Shown here piece after piece: positions 61,821-64,000 of a DNA stretch of 64,000 nt. The stretch is taken from assembly GCA_015657535.1 (NCBI GenBank), contig JADHZB010001973.1, positions 15,521 to 79,520 of the forward strand. The letters run 5' to 3'. Made by a program: the position numbers and the translations under genes. The DNA comes from Nephromyces sp. MM_2019 (Eukaryota; Apicomplexa; Aconoidasida; Nephromycida). Numbering within the stretch: position 1 is the stretch's first letter; every line of letters starts with the position of its first letter. Below the pieces are notes generated by a model. It saw only the letters and a program-made list of their open reading frames with translations. It was not told the DNA's origin and did not search any database.

Positions 61821-64000
61821 ATGGATCCAGCTGCTAGAGGTCTGGATGAACACCTGGACCTCCAGGAATGCTCACTGGAAGAGTACAAAAGTAAAATTAC
61901 ATAATTAGACTCCCCTGTACAATTCAATAGATAATATACGACCTTTTTGAAGAATTTAATTGCTCATTATCTCAAAACAACTTTAGAAATACTATCATTG
62001 TACAAAATCATGCACCAATTTATGCTATACAATAGAAATACATGATTTACGTCATTGGCTGACAAAAATATAAATTGAGCGCTTGTTTCACACTTGTTTG
62101 AAATTTTGATTCATGAAGCTAATTTTAATGGTATAACTATTTAAATGATAAAAATGCCTAAAATTTTCAGAATCCTTGGAACTTGTTTCCTGCAAGGATG
62201 CTATTATGGATAACGATGTTTTTACACACCTAAAAAAGATTACGAGTTATAAATTCAACAACCTATTTCCCCAAAATGTTAACCGAAGTGACTTCGCAGC
62301 TACAAGAGCTCTTAATAGAGAGGCTCTTAATATACTTGTTGAAGGTTATGAGGGCTATGCTTGGCTGTGCCAAGTTGCAGCGGAAGTATACAGTTCTCTA
62401 GAAGAGGCTGAGAAAAGCGTAACAGAGAACCTATATGAAGCTCATGAACATAACAATATCGTACGATATTCAAATGCTATGAAAAAAATACATGGATTAT
62501 TGAGTTGCCAATTGATTTTAATTATTATATTTCAGTGACTAAATTTAATCTAGGGCTGTGTCCATAATTAAACTTTGAATTTTTTTATGCAATAACCATA
62601 TTTTAACTGTTTAATCCCAATCAATATCATTTAGCTTTAAATTTCGTTGCTTCTTACTATTCAGATATTTAAAGGGCTCTGTGAGCAACTTGCTTTAAAT
62701 TATGACACTTTGACTATGCGTAAGCAAACCAAAATTTTCCATAAATTATTAAAGCTTGTTTATTAAACAAAAAATCATTTTTAGGAAGATTCATGGACCA
62801 ACAAAGGGACCATGGTAGCTGGAACCCGCCTGAATTTTATTGGCAATTAATGAAGGTTGAACTCTTTTTGAACTCCTTCATTATATATAAGTTATGACTT
62901 TTATCATATGCACTTAAAATTCTCTTAGAACCCAACAGTTATCTCACAAATGCTAAAACTATACCACGAAAAACCAAAGGATGAGTTCTTAGCTTGTTGG
63001 TTTCAAGATTACATTCATCAGAGCCGAATGCAAGCTGCTTTACCACCTGATCTTTTGACTACAGAAGAGGTGGGTATCATTATTTGGTCCCTTCTATAAA
63101 CTATTTAAGGATCTAAGCTTAAAACAACAATGTTTAGCTATGCCACAACTTTTTATCTTAATCTATTTCAGCTTTCCAAACTAACTAGCAATTTTAACGT
63201 GTTTACTCTTCGCATGAGTGAAGAAATAAGCAAGTATTTATTCAAGGTAAATATTTATATCTTTCTTTGGTAGCATCTTAGTCATTTATTATATACTAAA
63301 GCAATTCTCATTTTACCTATATATGACTTTTTTTTATAATCTCCTTAATATTTTGTGTACTTTTAGGATTTACGAACCGAATTCGATGATATAAACCCAG
63401 ACAATATATGTCAATTATTTTGTTATGCCGAAAATGCCTATTTTTACTCACAAGCACTTCTTCATTTTATTATAAGATGGAGACCAGATTTTTCTGGCTG
63501 CAGAAGACTCTCACAATTATTATGTAAAAATGTCATGAACCCACCATCATACTGGCTTGATATCAATAAGCGAGAGAAGGAATACTCAGCAAGTCAAATA
63601 AATTTATTGATGACAAATTTAACCAAGTAAAAGATAAAATTAGAATTAAATATCTTTTTCGACTTGATTATGTTTCACTTATCTCCACATATTACACAGG
63701 TATAAGAAGCTTTATAACTTATTTCGTTCAATTTGCCGTACCCAAGTCGACGGTAAATTAATCCTTCAGAGTGATGAAGTTTGTGAATTCTATGACTCTT
63801 TAAAAATAATCATAGATTCTTTTGAATCTTATCAAACCCTGCTATATGAGAGAGAGAAATTTGAGTCTTTAAATAACTTTCCTTTAAGTATGCATGATAA
63901 ATCTTATCATGATTCATACACTAATAATAAAGATCTTGATAACCCTCCCGAACATGTGAGTGATCCAACGACAAACCACATATCGACAATGGCTGAAGAG
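61821..64000 (+). CDS. TH1/NELF-C/D-like protein, 3' end off window
   Basis: Visible exons: 61821-61890, 62171-62460 (or 62503), 62665 (or 62675)-62719, 62785-62855, 62929-63069, 63172-63246, 63367-63626 and 63700 onward. The start MDPAARGLDEHLDLQECSLE leads into LVSCKDAIMDNDVFTHLKKI. That matches the opening of TH1/NELF-C/D (xECLxxFxxxDxIMEPxIFxxLKxY). A helical region ALNILVEGYEGYAWLCQVAA follows, as in TH1. The rest is helical and less familiar (NPTVISQMLKLYHEKPKDEF, FLACWFQDYIHQSRM). NELF-C/D is a subunit of the complex that pauses RNA polymerase II. The exon 2/3 junction has two in-frame solutions: phase 0 via GTACGA, or phase 1 via GTTGCC. The frame is still open at the right edge. Confidence 0.6.

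Noticed and set aside
1..64000. tRNA, rRNA, CRISPR or transposon features
   Set aside because: No T-arm/anticodon arrangement, rRNA-like GC-rich block, direct-repeat/spacer array, reverse transcriptase, transposase or terminal repeats were found by eye. A tRNAscan or RepeatModeler run would settle this.

Overview
The window looks like apicomplexan nuclear DNA. It is very AT-rich. Nearly every gene is split by short GT-AG introns, (TG/CA)n and (TA)n microsatellites are everywhere, and the gene set includes a TRAP-family gliding adhesin (signal peptide, vWA with MIDAS, nine TSP1 repeats, rhomboid-type transmembrane segment, acidic tail with a near-terminal Trp). A probable dynein-regulatory-complex subunit (DRC2) argues for a lineage that makes flagellated microgametes (coccidian, adeleid, haemosporidian or gregarine) rather than a piroplasm or Cryptosporidium. 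I cannot name the species.

Most genes had to be rebuilt exon by exon. In the models offered as complete, exon phases add up to an intact frame. Layout: 1-2587 (-) alpha/beta hydrolase, running off the left edge; 5866-11446 (+) TRAP-like adhesin; 13049-16037 (-) Cdh1/FZR1-type APC/C activator; 20239-23958 (-) hydroxyethylthiazole-kinase fold protein that has lost its catalytic residues; 26529-27936 (+) cytochrome c oxidase subunit 5b; 28178-28857 (-) PTRHD1-type peptidyl-tRNA hydrolase; 29489-31597 (-) DRC2-like coiled coil; 32364-34628 (-) acidic type I membrane protein made of micro-exons; 35828-37042 (-) unannotated 82-residue protein in six tiny exons; 38348-39781 (+) YOP1/REEP ER-shaping protein; 41759-46918 (+) TPR/Mlp-type nuclear-basket coiled coil, the only intronless large gene; 47498-49978 (-) casein kinase 2 beta; 54818-56428 (+) CDK1/CRK2 kinase; 57779-58575 (+) small basic DPW-tail protein; about 58736/58801-59817 (-) RNase H2 subunit C; 60051-60514 (-) small secreted protein; 60533-61151 (+) roughly 100-residue unknown protein; 61821-end (+) TH1/NELF-C/D-like protein, running off the right edge.

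There is no operon logic. Genes alternate strands and are separated by 0.2-5 kb of AT-rich, microsatellite-laden DNA. By theme: host-cell entry (TRAP), cell-cycle control (Cdh1, CDK1, CK2 beta), mitochondrion (COX5b, perhaps the thiazole-kinase-like protein), nuclear architecture and transcription (TPR-like, TH1-like), ER shape (YOP1), genome maintenance (RNase H2C) and flagellum (DRC2). I saw no tRNA, rRNA, transposon or CRISPR array. The items most worth following up are the pseudo-ThiM protein, the micro-exon genes, the nine-TSP1 adhesin with its coding minisatellite, and the degenerate tandem array upstream of that adhesin.
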